Part shown: positions 7,778 to 14,689 of the stretch, in pieces | Position numbering within the stretch: position 1 is the first letter of the stretch | Layout: each line of letters opens with the position of its first letter | Source: Actinomycetales bacterium UBA1416 | Lineage (GTDB): Bacteria > Actinomycetota > Actinomycetes > Actinomycetales > Actinomycetaceae | Direction: 5' to 3' | Length of the DNA: 22,125 nucleotides | Assembly (NCBI GenBank): GCA_002304945.1 | Contig: DBPQ01000066.1 | Span: forward strand, 37,859-59,983 | Notes under the pieces: model-generated | What the model saw: the letters and a program-made list of their open reading frames with translations, nothing else | Told to the model about the DNA's origin: nothing | Databases searched by the model: none | Translations under genes and position numbers: made by a program

Positions 7778-8092
7778 TTGCGGCACCGAGTTCGGTCAAG
7801 GACGTGGGCCTTGGCAGCCATGCTGGGCCTCTTGGCACCACTGATGGCTGGACCCGCAGCAGACGCGTACCCCACCTGCGCAACCCGTTCTGCCAAGACG
7901 ACTGGTGCTGATAGTGCCTGGATAATGGCGATCTCCGGGGGATGCTCGTTCGTTGGCGTCCGCCATCGGTATGACCTGCCGTGGAGCATGAACAACTACT
8001 ACACGGCGTGGGTCGGCGGCACCGGTTGGTACGTCCAGTACTACTCTCCCAACGCCGCCACGTTTCTCTACTACGAGACGCTGTATTCGTGA
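7778..8092 (+). CDS. Small secreted two-cysteine aromatic peptide, paralogue 1
   Basis: A 104-residue precursor, not recognised as a named family. A Sec signal peptide is clear: basic MRHRVRSR, hydrophobic WALAAMLGLLAPLMAG, then PAADA followed by YPTC. The mature part of about 74 residues has two cysteines 21 residues apart and a core GGCSFVGVRHRYD, WSMNNYYTAWVGG, ending in the tyrosine-rich QYYSPNAATFLYYETLYS. It is clearly homologous to the product at 8729-9052. I chose the TTG at 7778 because GGGGGAG (7763-7769) ends 8 bases upstream and the length then matches the paralogue; a GTG at 7769 (possibly leaderless) and an ATG at 7721 are alternatives. The next gene's GTG overlaps its stop by 4 bases. 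Size, secretion signal and neighbours suggest a bacteriocin-like or signalling peptide; this is inference. Confidence 0.75.
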   Translation: MRHRVRSRTWALAAMLGLLAPLMAGPAADAYPTCATRSAKTTGADSAWIMAISGGCSFVGVRHRYDLPWSMNNYYTAWVGGTGWYVQYYSPNAATFLYYETLYS

Positions 8093-8691
8093 GGGCGTCG
8101 TGGTGCGCAGTCGTTCGTGCAGCTCTCGCCGTGGCCGTGCTCGGTGGCTGCGCTGGACAATCCCCGGCAGATTCTCCTGGTTCGATGTCTTGGGAGGACC
8201 AGGTCATGGAGATGGCGTCGGTCGCCGAGGAGCGTGGTGCGAGCCCTGAGCAACTCGCCATCATCGAAGACGGCGAGATCTCCTTCGATGAGTATCAGGT
8301 GGCGGTGACCCGCACCGTGGACTGCCTCCGCAGTGCAGATATTGATGTCATCGGCACCGGGGTCTCCTCCCCGAGGGGTTTCCCCGAAATCAGATACTCC
8401 TATTCGACAAGTTCTCCCGGTCGGACAGAAGCGGAGACGGACGCGATCGCGCAGGAGTGCATCATGAGCAATTCGCTCTTCGTGGAGTCCCTCTACCAGG
8501 AATCCCCGGTGGCTCAAGAAGCTCGTGAGTTGTACTTCGAACCGTATCGCGATTCGGTGGTCGCTTGTCTGAGGGACAACGGTGTCGAGGTTGATGATGA
8601 CGTCGCCCGCGTGGTTGCTGAGCGGCTGATCGGTGAGCTGATGATGGAAACTGGTGTGAGCTGTCTGTCCGGTTATTCCCCGGGAGGATGA
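8089..8691 (+). CDS. Predicted lipoprotein of unknown function, candidate immunity protein
   Basis: A 200-residue exported protein. The N-terminus MRASWCAVVRAALAVAVLGGC ends in a lipobox L-G-G-C, so Cys21 is the likely lipidation site and the protein would sit on the outer face of the membrane. The mature part has four further cysteines (VDCLRS, QECIMS, ACLRDN, SCLSG), which could form two disulfides, and a repeated helix-like phrase with C-L-R followed by an acidic residue (DCLRSADID, ACLRDNGVE), suggesting an internal duplication. The GTG at 8089 overlaps the stop of peptide gene 1 by 4 bases, so both are translated together; the open frame upstream of this start covers peptide gene 1 in another frame and is not coding. 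Lying between two secreted-peptide genes, it may protect the producer or chaperone the peptides, which is inference. I know no named family for it. Confidence 0.75.
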   Translation: MRASWCAVVRAALAVAVLGGCAGQSPADSPGSMSWEDQVMEMASVAEERGASPEQLAIIEDGEISFDEYQVAVTRTVDCLRSADIDVIGTGVSSPRGFPEIRYSYSTSSPGRTEAETDAIAQECIMSNSLFVESLYQESPVAQEARELYFEPYRDSVVACLRDNGVEVDDDVARVVAERLIGELMMETGVSCLSGYSPGG

Positions 8692-8728
8692 GCAAATTGA
8701 CGGGTGTATTGGAAAGGAAGCCTTGCTG

Positions 8729-9052
8729 ATGGTTGGTCGAATTTCGTCGATTCGTGTCAGAAAGTTGCCGATATGGCTCGCGCTCACATTCTTTCTCAGC
8801 GTCTTCGCTGGATGGGCTTCGTACCCGACTGGAGCCCAGGCTGACACCTGTCACACGTCGAACTATTCGGTCGGTGACCAAGCAACGATCATGGATCTGA
8901 ACGGTGGGTGCAGCTACATCGGGGTGCGCCACAAGTACGACCCGGTGTGGAGTATGAACACCTACTGGACGGCGTGGCACGGTGGATCCGCGGACCAGTA
9001 CTGGACACCACGGATGCCCGTACTATTCCTTGTTGACACGAATGCGTGGTGA
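8729..9052 (+). CDS. Small secreted two-cysteine aromatic peptide, paralogue 2
   Basis: A 107-residue precursor homologous to the product at 7778-8092. Signal peptide: basic RISSIRVRK, hydrophobic LPIWLALTFFLSVFAGWA, then PTGAQA before DTCH. The mature part is about 68 residues with two cysteines 19 residues apart and the shared core GGCSYIGVRHKYD, WSMNTYWTAWHGG, then QYWTPRMPVLFLVDTNAW. Over the 37-residue core I count 23 identities with paralogue 1. The ATG at 8729 has AAAGGA about 10 bases upstream; TTG 8723 and CTG 8726 are in frame but too close to that site. It starts 37 bases after the lipoprotein gene and ends 42 bases before the chosen adaptor start. The two peptides may act as a two-component pair or be diversified copies. 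Confidence 0.78.
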   Translation: MVGRISSIRVRKLPIWLALTFFLSVFAGWASYPTGAQADTCHTSNYSVGDQATIMDLNGGCSYIGVRHKYDPVWSMNTYWTAWHGGSADQYWTPRMPVLFLVDTNAW

Positions 9053-9094
9053 GTCGCGATACGGTTTGTGACGACGGCAACGGGAGTGGTGGCG

Positions 9095-10120
9095 GTGCGT
9101 GTGCAACTGTTGGGCTTTGGCGCTGCTCTCCTGGTCGCGTGTGGGGCTGGTTTCGCCGCCGGTGCCGTGGTCATCGCCGATCAGGTCACGCCGTCACCAC
9201 TGTCTGGTGATGTCGAGGTAGCTCCGCTGGTCGTCCAGGTTGGGGTGCAGGAGCGCACTGACGCGGTCGTGGTGGGCGTGAGCGAAGTCCTCCGGCCGGG
9301 CCGTGAGGTGCGTACCACTGCCAGCGGGACCGTCACACAGGTGCATGTCGTCGAGGGTGACGAGGTGGTCTCGGGTCAGCCGGTTGTGGCGGTCGACGAC
9401 CGGACGGTGGTGGCGATGGAGGCCGGGGCCCCCCTGTTTCGAGACCTGGAGGCGGGCTCCTCGGGTGATGACGTCCGACGGCTGGAGGAGTTCCTCGCCG
9501 GCATCGGCCTCTTCGAGGGCACCCCTGACGCGAAGTTCGGTGATGAGACCGGTGTCGCGGTGCGGGCCCTGAATGACGCCAATGGGTGGGGTGCGGCCGG
9601 GTCGCGCTTTGATCTCGGTTCGGTGGCATGGATCGGACCTGGGCCGACAGTCGTCGGTGAGGTGGTCGCACGGGTGGGAGATGCTGGTGCGTCGGTGTTG
9701 TTCAGGACGCCTGAGAGAACGATCGCGATCGCGGTCTCCCATTCCGGTGGCAGCACGGCCCTTCCTGAGGGTGATGTGGTGCTGGAGGTCGGCGACGTCT
9801 CGGTTCCCTACGTCCCCGGATCTGGCCGCATCGACGATCCGGACTCCGTTGCCGCTGTCGTGGCGGAACTCGCTGGAGCTGGGCAGGGGGCCGGACGCGT
9901 CCGGCTCACCGAACCACGGAGGGTCAAGAGCGTGCCCGCGACCGCGGTCATCACCGACTCGGATGGCACGGTCTGCGTCCTGCCGGACGTGGGGATGGCC
10001 CCGGTGGTGATCACTCCGATCGGTGGCGGAATCGGCACGGTGGACCTCGACCCGGACACGGACCTCGACTCCGTGCTCGCCAATCCCACCGACGTGTTGG
10101 ACGAGTACGCGTGCGATTGA
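9095..10120 (+). CDS. Membrane-anchored periplasmic-adaptor-like protein with peptidoglycan-binding domain
   Basis: A 341-residue adaptor of the HlyD/MacA-like type found beside actinobacterial ABC transporters. An N-terminal membrane anchor (LLGFGAALLVACGAGFAAGAVVIA) is followed by a lipoyl/biotinyl-like hairpin near residues 74-101 (TASGTVTQVHVVEGDEVVSG) and a PF01471-type peptidoglycan-binding domain near residues 116-163 (DLEAGSSGDDVRRLEEFL, FGDETGVAVRALND). A beta-rich C-terminal half contains RVKSVPATAVI, the usual adaptor phrase. LVAC in the anchor resembles a lipobox, but hydrophobic sequence continues after it, so a helix is more likely. The GTG at 9095 has GGGAG 8 bases upstream; an in-frame GTG at 9068 is the alternative. 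It overlaps the ATPase gene by 10 bases. Its role is presumably to link the permease to the cell wall. Confidence 0.85.
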   Translation: MRVQLLGFGAALLVACGAGFAAGAVVIADQVTPSPLSGDVEVAPLVVQVGVQERTDAVVVGVSEVLRPGREVRTTASGTVTQVHVVEGDEVVSGQPVVAVDDRTVVAMEAGAPLFRDLEAGSSGDDVRRLEEFLAGIGLFEGTPDAKFGDETGVAVRALNDANGWGAAGSRFDLGSVAWIGPGPTVVGEVVARVGDAGASVLFRTPERTIAIAVSHSGGSTALPEGDVVLEVGDVSVPYVPGSGRIDDPDSVAAVVAELAGAGQGAGRVRLTEPRRVKSVPATAVITDSDGTVCVLPDVGMAPVVITPIGGGIGTVDLDPDTDLDSVLANPTDVLDEYACD

Positions 10121-10746
10121 CCGCCAGCGGCATCAACCACGGTTTCGGATCACACACCGTCCTCGACAACGTTGACCTCGAGGTCTCCCAAGGAGACTCC
10201 CTCGCCATTGTCGGACCCTCCGGATCGGGGAAGACCACCCTGCTGTCGATCCTGGGTGGGCTGGTGACACCACGGCGTGGCACGGTCCGCGTCGACGGCG
10301 CCGCCCCGGCGCGCGGTCTGCTCCGTGACCACGTGGCTTGGATCCTGCAGACCGCCAACGTCCTGCCGGACCGGACAGTGGTGGACAACGTCGCCTTGGG
10401 GGCTCTCAGTGAGCGGATCACGAGAGCGCAGGCCGAGGATCGAGCCCGGCAGACGGTAGCCACGGTAGGGCTGTCGGAACTGCATACGATGCCTGTCCGC
10501 CTCCTCTCTGGTGGGGAGGTGCAACGCGTCGCCATTGCCCGGGCACTGGTGGGGAACAGGCCCTTCGTGATGGCCGACGAGCCGACGGGTCAACTCGATG
10601 CCCGGACAAGCGCCCGTGTCATGGATGCGCTCTTCAAGGGAGTGCGGGAGCGTGCGTTGGTGGTCGTGACACACGACATCGAACTGGCGGCGATGTGTCA
10701 GCGGGTCCTGGAACTCCGCGACGGCACAGTCCACGAGGTCACCTGA
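10111..10746 (+). CDS. ABC transporter ATP-binding protein (MacB/LolD type)
   Basis: A 211-residue ATPase with every motif intact: Walker A GPSGSGKTT (35-43), Q-loop Gln80, signature LSGGE (132-136) followed by VQRVAIARAL, Walker B FVMADEP (152-158) and the H-loop VVTHD (185-189). Length and LSGGEVQRVAIARAL place it with the lipoprotein-release/macrolide-export type that works with FtsX-like permeases rather than with classic importers. The GTG at 10111 lies inside the end of the adaptor gene, and its TGA shares a base with the ATG of the permease (TGATG), so adaptor, ATPase and permease form a tightly coupled unit. Confidence 0.95.
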   Translation: MRLTASGINHGFGSHTVLDNVDLEVSQGDSLAIVGPSGSGKTTLLSILGGLVTPRRGTVRVDGAAPARGLLRDHVAWILQTANVLPDRTVVDNVALGALSERITRAQAEDRARQTVATVGLSELHTMPVRLLSGGEVQRVAIARALVGNRPFVMADEPTGQLDARTSARVMDALFKGVRERALVVVTHDIELAAMCQRVLELRDGTVHEVT

Positions 10747-11855
10747 TGGACTGGCGATGGGAAGCAGCCATCTCGGAGGGCTGGCGCAACTGGGTCTCAG
10801 GCCGCTGGGTCTCGATCATCGTGACCCTCCTCGCGATCGTGGCTGTCGCGCTCCCCGCTACTGCCGATGCGCTGGTCGCGGCGCGAGTCGCACGGGCCGA
10901 ACAGGTCTGGATCGACTCCGGTGGCCGTGTCCTGATCGCGACGAACGAACTCCGGGGTGTGGACGCCTCACTGTGCGAACGATTGCGACTGACCCCGGGA
11001 GTGGACGCCGCGGCAGCCGTGACCCGCCTACCCGACCTCGTCGGAACCGCCGTGGCACCGGGCGCCGACCTGTCGGTCACCACCGCCACCGCCGGGATCT
11101 CCGGACTGTTGAGACTCGCCCATCCCATCGACGGCATCGTCATCGGACAAACCATCACCGACCGCATCGGCGCCGGAGAGTCCGTCACGCTGCTCCCCCG
11201 CCGGAACCCCACGACGACGGGGGACCCCACGTCGGGTCCAACCGATGTCCCGGCCGGGCCCTGGCACGTGTCGGCAATCGCTGACCTCTCCGTTCTCGGC
11301 GAGGCCTACGCCTACGGTGTCATCCTGCCCACCCTGGCGCACGGCCCCGCCGACGCCTGCTACGTCCGGGCCGCGCCCGGGCAGACCAACGCCCTGCGAG
11401 ATGCACTACCAGCCATCTTCGGATCCACGATCACCGCACCAACCGTGGTCGAGGACCGGCTCATCGGGGGAGCCTTCAGCCGGGACTACGTCGTGGAATA
11501 CCGAGAACGCCCGACAGCCTGGCTGGCGATCGCCTCCGGCGCGGCACTCGGCGCGATGTGGCTCCTGCTCCGCTGGGTCCGACGCGGGCAGGACAGCCTC
11601 TACGCCACCGTCGGGGCAGGAACCCGGACCCGCGGCCTGATCCGGATGACTGAATGGGCGCTGACCCTCGCAGTCGGCACCATCCTGGGCCTCGTGTCAG
11701 CGACCTGCGTGGTCATGATCACCACCGGGCAACCGGAAACACTGCCTCTCATCGCACGCTCAACCGTCATCGTTGGCGCGGTCTCGTCGGCCATCGCACT
11801 CGTCTGGGTGACCGTCCCACAACGCGAGATCCTCACCACGCTCAAAGACAGGTGA
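10746..11855 (+). CDS. FtsX-like ABC transporter permease
   Basis: A 369-residue membrane protein with the four-helix MacB/FtsX layout: one helix near residues 21-43 (VSIIVTLLAIVAVALPATADAL), a large extracytoplasmic domain of about 200 residues, then three helices (AWLAIASGAALGAMWLLL, WALTLAVGTILGLVSATCVVMITTG, STVIVGAVSSAIALVWVTV). In this family the outer domain works with an adaptor and the machine moves substrates from the outer leaflet or extracytoplasmic side instead of across the inner membrane. The sequence is divergent, so I base the call on topology and on its ATPase neighbour. The ATG at 10746 is coupled to the ATPase stop. As last gene of the operon it is followed by a hairpin at 11935-11952. 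Confidence 0.85.
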   Translation: MDWRWEAAISEGWRNWVSGRWVSIIVTLLAIVAVALPATADALVAARVARAEQVWIDSGGRVLIATNELRGVDASLCERLRLTPGVDAAAAVTRLPDLVGTAVAPGADLSVTTATAGISGLLRLAHPIDGIVIGQTITDRIGAGESVTLLPRRNPTTTGDPTSGPTDVPAGPWHVSAIADLSVLGEAYAYGVILPTLAHGPADACYVRAAPGQTNALRDALPAIFGSTITAPTVVEDRLIGGAFSRDYVVEYRERPTAWLAIASGAALGAMWLLLRWVRRGQDSLYATVGAGTRTRGLIRMTEWALTLAVGTILGLVSATCVVMITTGQPETLPLIARSTVIVGAVSSAIALVWVTVPQREILTTLKDR

Positions 11856-11934
11856 CACACACGACTCCCGCCCTGGCTGATACCCGCCGCTGAGCACTCG
11901 ACCCCCACTCCCTCGACAAGAACACTGAGGTCGC

Positions 11935-11952
11935 GTTGGGGTACACCCCAAC
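11935..11952 (+). terminator. Candidate terminator of the peptide/ABC operon
   Basis: A perfect inverted repeat, GTTGGGG-TACA-CCCCAAC, 7-base arms with a 4-base loop, 80 bases after the permease stop. It has no T-run. The rest of 11856-12122 contains no convincing gene. Confidence 0.5.
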
Positions 11953-12122
11953 TCCACGGATCTGCTGCGGCAGCCGATACGGACCCACCGCAACACCCGC
12001 GCCGCGATAAGAGTCCGACTCCGGCTGGGCCGGGAACAGGAGCCCAGTTGGGGAGACAGTCGGCAGAGACCTGCCAGCAAATCCACTGGACCAGCGAACG
12101 GTGCCGCGGACAGGATGACCCC

Positions 12123-13091
12123 ATGGATCTGTGCTGGAGCCACCTCGACGCCGCCGCCGTGCCCGCATGGGCGGACCTCACCAACCTCCTCGCCGAGGCG
12201 GACGGCACGGAGGAGTTCTACGACGCCGCCGACCTCGCCGAGGAGTTGGAGGAGAGCGGCTTCTCGCCGGCAACGGACAGCTGGGCGGTGTGGGACGGCG
12301 ACCGGATGGTGGCGTACGGCCAGCTGCGCGTCGGACACACCCGGGACGCGGAGGGTAGGGTGCGGGCCACGCTCGGCGGCGGCGTCGCCCCGCATCACCG
12401 GGGCCGCGGGATCGGCCGCGAACTGGCAGACAGGATGGAGCGGCGCGCGCTCGAACTGGCGGCGGAGCGACATCCCGGGGCACAGTCCTACTGGCGCGCC
12501 GACGGCGGCCTCGAGGGATCGTCCGCCCGCGCCCTCTGGTCCCACCGTGGGTACGAGGTGGTGCGGTACTTCAACCTGCTCACCCGGCCGCTCCCCGGAC
12601 CCAGCCTCGACGTGCCCGAGGTGGCGGCAACGCTCGCCAGTCCCCGGACCGACCAGGCGGAGGACGTCCGACACGCGCACAACCTCGCGTTCGCAGACCA
12701 CTGGGGCACCGCGCCACAGGCACCGGCGCCGTGGCAGGACCACTGGACTGCCCGCGCCAACCGCATGGACCTGTCCACCCTCGCCCTCGGTGGCGACGGC
12801 ACCGTCCTCGCGTACGTCCTCGCCGGCCAGTGGGTGGAGCGCGAGCTGTACGTGAACCTCGTGGGCACGGTGCCGGAGGCACGCGGCCGGGGCCTCGCAG
12901 CCGCTTGCCTGGCCCGCACCCTCGCCCTGGCGGCGGCGTCCGGCGACTTCGACCGCGCGGACCTCGACGTCGACTCGGAGAGCCCCACCGGCGCAACCCG
13001 CCTCTACGAGCGTCTCGGCTTCACGGTGAAGAAGACGTTCGCGGCGATGCAGCGGGATGCGCCGCCCGCATGGCCAGCCCGCCCTGCATGA
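12123..13091 (+). CDS. Double-GNAT-domain acetyltransferase
   Basis: A 322-residue protein with two GNAT folds, probably cytoplasmic, transferring an acetyl group from acetyl-CoA to an unidentified amine. The first acetyl-CoA loop is VAPHHRGRGIGREL (residues 88-101); the second is GTVPEARGRGLAAACL (248-263), followed by the typical DVDSESPTGATRLYERLGF end. Two tandem GNAT domains of this length occur in mycothiol synthase (MshD) and in many uncharacterised actinobacterial relatives; I do not see enough to call MshD. I chose the ATG at 12123 because AGGA lies about 8 bases upstream and the upstream extension is not family-like. It is convergent with the methyltransferase gene. Confidence 0.88.
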   Translation: MDLCWSHLDAAAVPAWADLTNLLAEADGTEEFYDAADLAEELEESGFSPATDSWAVWDGDRMVAYGQLRVGHTRDAEGRVRATLGGGVAPHHRGRGIGRELADRMERRALELAAERHPGAQSYWRADGGLEGSSARALWSHRGYEVVRYFNLLTRPLPGPSLDVPEVAATLASPRTDQAEDVRHAHNLAFADHWGTAPQAPAPWQDHWTARANRMDLSTLALGGDGTVLAYVLAGQWVERELYVNLVGTVPEARGRGLAAACLARTLALAAASGDFDRADLDVDSESPTGATRLYERLGFTVKKTFAAMQRDAPPAWPARPA

Positions 13092-13109
13092 CCTGGTCGT
13101 GATCAGGTC
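13090..13109. terminator. Hairpin spanning both convergent stop codons
   Basis: GACCTG at 13090-13095 pairs with CAGGTC at 13104-13109 around an 8-base loop. The acetyltransferase stop (13089-13091) and the methyltransferase stop (13103-13105) both lie inside or at the edge of it, and only 11 bases separate the two genes. A bidirectional terminator is likely, though there is no T-run. Confidence 0.45.
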
Positions 13110-14689
13110 GCTCGCGCCAGCAACCCGTCCGTGGTGAGGGCCCGCACGTGCGGCAGCAGTTCCGCGGCCAGGGCAGGTGCCGGGAGCTCGAGCAACGCGG
13201 CGAGCGCCTGGACGATCTGGCCGATCGTGAGCTCGCCATCACAGGCGCCGACCAGCCCGGCGAGCGCCGTGTCCAGGCGCACGGTGCGGCCGAATCCCCC
13301 ACCCTGGCGTGCCAGGATCACCGTGGGATCCGCCTCCCCGGGGCGGAAGTGGTGCTCGATCGTGACATCGGGGGCGACGGCGAGGCGCGCGCGGGCGAGC
13401 GCGGCGTCGTCCGTGGACGCGAGCCACTCGACAGCGTCGAGAACGGCGGCGATGTGGTCGCCGAGCGGATCGGCAACTGGACCGGCGAGTTCCTCGAGAC
13501 GCACCCAGGGTTCCCGGGGCGTGAGGGGCCGGCGCAGCACCACGTACCCGAAGCCGATCCCGGTGACGCCCCGGCGGTGGAAGTCGGCGAGCCACGCGGC
13601 GTAGGTGCGCTCGTACGCCGCGCGGTCGGCGGACGTGGTGAGCCCGCCGTCACGCAGCCACAGCTCCACGTACTGGGCGGGATCGAGGAGGTCCCGTTGC
13701 ACCACCCAGAGGTCGGCGCCGGCCACCCACCCGGCCACGCGGTCCCGCCAGTCCTCGCCCTCGCGGTGCTCCCAGTTCCCCAGCAGCTGGGCGACTCCCC
13801 CGGGAGCCAGGTGGGCCGGGAGGTCGCGCATCAGGGAGGCGAGGAGGTCGTCGCCCGCCCGCCCGGCGTCCCGGTAGGTCATCACGGGCAGGCCGGCGTC
13901 GTGGGCGGCCACCGGGGTGACGACGAAGGGCGGGTTGGAGACGATGAGGTCGAACTGTTCGCCCCGCACCCGCTCGAGCAGTGAGCCCCGCCGCAGGTCC
14001 CACGACTGGCCGTTCACGGCCGCGTTGAACGCGGCGAAGGAGAGCGCCCGCTCCGAGATGTCGGTGGCGGCGACCTCACCGGCGTGGCCTGCGAGTCCCG
14101 CGGCCTGGACACCGCACCCCGTCCCGAGGTCAAGGGCGCGGCCGACGGGACGGCGGATGGTGAGCGAGGCGAGGGTCAGGGAGGCACCGCCCACGGACAG
14201 CACGTGATCCGGGTGCACGGCCCGGCCGGTGTGCCGTTCGCCCAGATCGGCGGCGAACCAGAGGGTCTGGTGGCCGAGGTCGACGGGTCGCAGGTCGACG
14301 GCGGGGGCGAGCCGGCCGTCCTCGGTGGCCGCGACGAGGCCGAGGCGCAGCGCACCGGCCGCCCCGAGGGTGGGGAGGGCGGTGGCGAGCTCCGCGTCGG
14401 AGACGGGCTCGCCGGCGAGCAGGAGGCGCCCGAGGACCCGGGCGGCCTCGGGCTCCGAAGCCGCGGTGCCGCGAGACACCCGGGCGGCCTCCGACTCGTG
14501 GGTGTTGGCGGTGCGGGGGGACACGCGTGTGACGTCGGTGGCGAGGAGGGCGGGGACGCGCTCCTCCCTGGCCAGCGCGTCCGCAGCCTCGGGCCCGAGC
14601 ACGGTCCCAAGTGTGTCCGTGCGCACCGCCGCCAGGTCCGTGCGCAACGCGGCGATGAGGGCGGGGTCGTGGAAAAGGGGTCCGGTCAC
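13103..14689 (-). CDS. Class I SAM-dependent methyltransferase (HemK/RlmG-like)
   Basis: A 528-residue methyltransferase. Motif I is ALDLGTGCGVQAAGLAG, followed by the acidic VAATDIS loop, and motif IV is DLIVSNPPFVVTP. NPPF-type enzymes methylate planar nitrogens of glutamine side chains, adenine or guanine; which one applies here is not visible. The Rossmann core is flanked by an N-terminal domain of about 170 residues and a C-terminal domain of about 200 residues, an arrangement I recall from large actinobacterial methyltransferases of the DUF7059/DUF7782 type. The GTG at 14689 has GGGAG about 6 bases upstream and overlaps the stop of the helicase gene by 4 bases (GTGA). An open frame continues far upstream, but it is out of frame inside the helicase gene. 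Confidence 0.88.
   Translation of the reverse strand: MTGPLFHDPALIAALRTDLAAVRTDTLGTVLGPEAADALAREERVPALLATDVTRVSPRTANTHESEAARVSRGTAASEPEAARVLGRLLLAGEPVSDAELATALPTLGAAGALRLGLVAATEDGRLAPAVDLRPVDLGHQTLWFAADLGERHTGRAVHPDHVLSVGGASLTLASLTIRRPVGRALDLGTGCGVQAAGLAGHAGEVAATDISERALSFAAFNAAVNGQSWDLRRGSLLERVRGEQFDLIVSNPPFVVTPVAAHDAGLPVMTYRDAGRAGDDLLASLMRDLPAHLAPGGVAQLLGNWEHREGEDWRDRVAGWVAGADLWVVQRDLLDPAQYVELWLRDGGLTTSADRAAYERTYAAWLADFHRRGVTGIGFGYVVLRRPLTPREPWVRLEELAGPVADPLGDHIAAVLDAVEWLASTDDAALARARLAVAPDVTIEHHFRPGEADPTVILARQGGGFGRTVRLDTALAGLVGACDGELTIGQIVQALAALLELPAPALAAELLPHVRALTTDGLLARAT

Noticed and set aside
8071..8847. 258-codon minus-strand open frame opposite the lipoprotein gene
   Set aside because: The plus strand has a clear lipobox, coupled start and homologous neighbours; the minus frame has no start signal or motif.
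7778..9052. Calling the two peptides lactococcin 972 family bacteriocins
   Set aside because: Size, Sec signal, aromatic content and ABC neighbours are similar, but the GGxW...WSxYYH-type layout of that family is absent and the two conserved cysteines differ. I leave the family open.
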